From contig NC_087079.1 in the NCBI RefSeq assembly GCF_026151205.1, positions 10,034,635 to 10,098,634 on the forward strand: a stretch of DNA of 64,000 nucleotides, read 5' to 3'. Source of the DNA: Bolinopsis microptera (lineage: Eukaryota; Ctenophora; Tentaculata; Lobata; Bolinopsidae). Position numbers and translations under genes: made by a program. Each line of letters begins with the position of its first letter. The first letter of the stretch is position 1. Positions 63,431 to 64,000 of this stretch are shown here, piece after piece. The notes beneath the pieces are model-generated. The model worked only from the letters and a program-made list of their open reading frames with translations. It did no database searches and was not told the DNA's origin.

Positions 63431-64000
63431 TGGAGTACGGATAATATATATATCATTACTTTAATTTATTATTATATATGCATGTTACCTCGTCCGTGAT
63501 CTATTCACTTCTCCCTTTGATCGTTTCGGAACAGTTTTATATCACGTTAACTATTCTTTGGCAGTTTATTATTATCAAGCTTTCTAGCAGTATATATTTT
63601 GTTTTCTATATTCTTTCAGACTTTTATTTAAGTCTAGTTATACATTACTTTATCATATTTTATCGAACTAAGGTGTAGTATTGCCAGATCCCAGTTCATT
63701 TTGTAACGGAGTTTTATATTAACAGGAAACGGTGTAACAGAGTCGATATATTTTAATGCTGCCATGGGGTGGCAAGTCCCCATACATCGTGGTCCGGTAG
63801 TTTCATTGCGTCCTAATTTATATATATAATAATAAATTAAAGTTTAATAACACCACTTTTAAGATAAAACTTATACATAGTAATCTATATATACTATCAG
63901 GTCGGTAGAAATCCAAGTATTTTGTTAGCACGCACTGTACAGGCCACAGGGATTTTTTTAGATAAGCTAGGTGTGGCAGCGAAATATTTAAAAACCACGG
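63431..64000. other. No gene seen
   Basis: AT-rich intron sequence of pyruvate carboxylase; the next exon is not in the window. Confidence 0.4.

Overview
This window is nuclear DNA of an animal. It is AT-rich, its genes are split by many GT-AG introns, and much of the space between and inside genes is decayed transposons, foldback elements and minisatellites. The protein set (novel-type protein kinase C, mitochondrial pyruvate carboxylase, p47/NSFL1C, an adhesion GPCR with lectin-like and cysteine-rich ectodomains) and the LINE types suggest a marine invertebrate, perhaps a non-bilaterian such as a cnidarian. Sequence alone does not settle the lineage.

Layout. 1-734 (minus): the 5' end of an NSFL1C/p47 gene running off the left edge. 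735-10189: transposon-rich spacer with a TIR element, three degraded LINEs, a SINE remnant and dispersed GC-rich repeats. 10190-26150 (plus): a complete 16-coding-exon PKC delta/theta-type kinase, 713 aa, with an RTE-like LINE and two minisatellites in its 6.5-kb intron 9. 26151-35202: gene-poor spacer with nested small elements, a split pseudogene, a 66-bp perfect palindrome and a piggyBac-like TTAA-bounded element that carries a 39-bp coiled-coil-type minisatellite. 35203-61956 and beyond (plus): pyruvate carboxylase, 21 exons and 869 codons visible, with the C-terminal part beyond the right edge.

Two genes lie antisense inside pyruvate carboxylase introns: a single-exon secreted two-repeat protein (36990-37940) in intron 4, and an 11-exon adhesion GPCR (53614-59089) in the 9.5-kb intron 19.

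The most unusual signal is in pyruvate carboxylase. Three of its introns carry tandem repeats whose unit is the exon-intron junction itself: about 100 copies of the exon-14 acceptor junction (44541-48487), eight copies of the exon-16 donor junction (50621-50876), and a two-copy duplication of the exon-18 donor junction (51420-51487). Every decoy junction, if used, would bring an in-frame stop within a few codons. In a fourth intron (13) a hAT element sits 8 bp past the donor, so the donor hexamer lies in its target-site duplication. Tandem repeats lie just upstream of several further acceptors in this gene.
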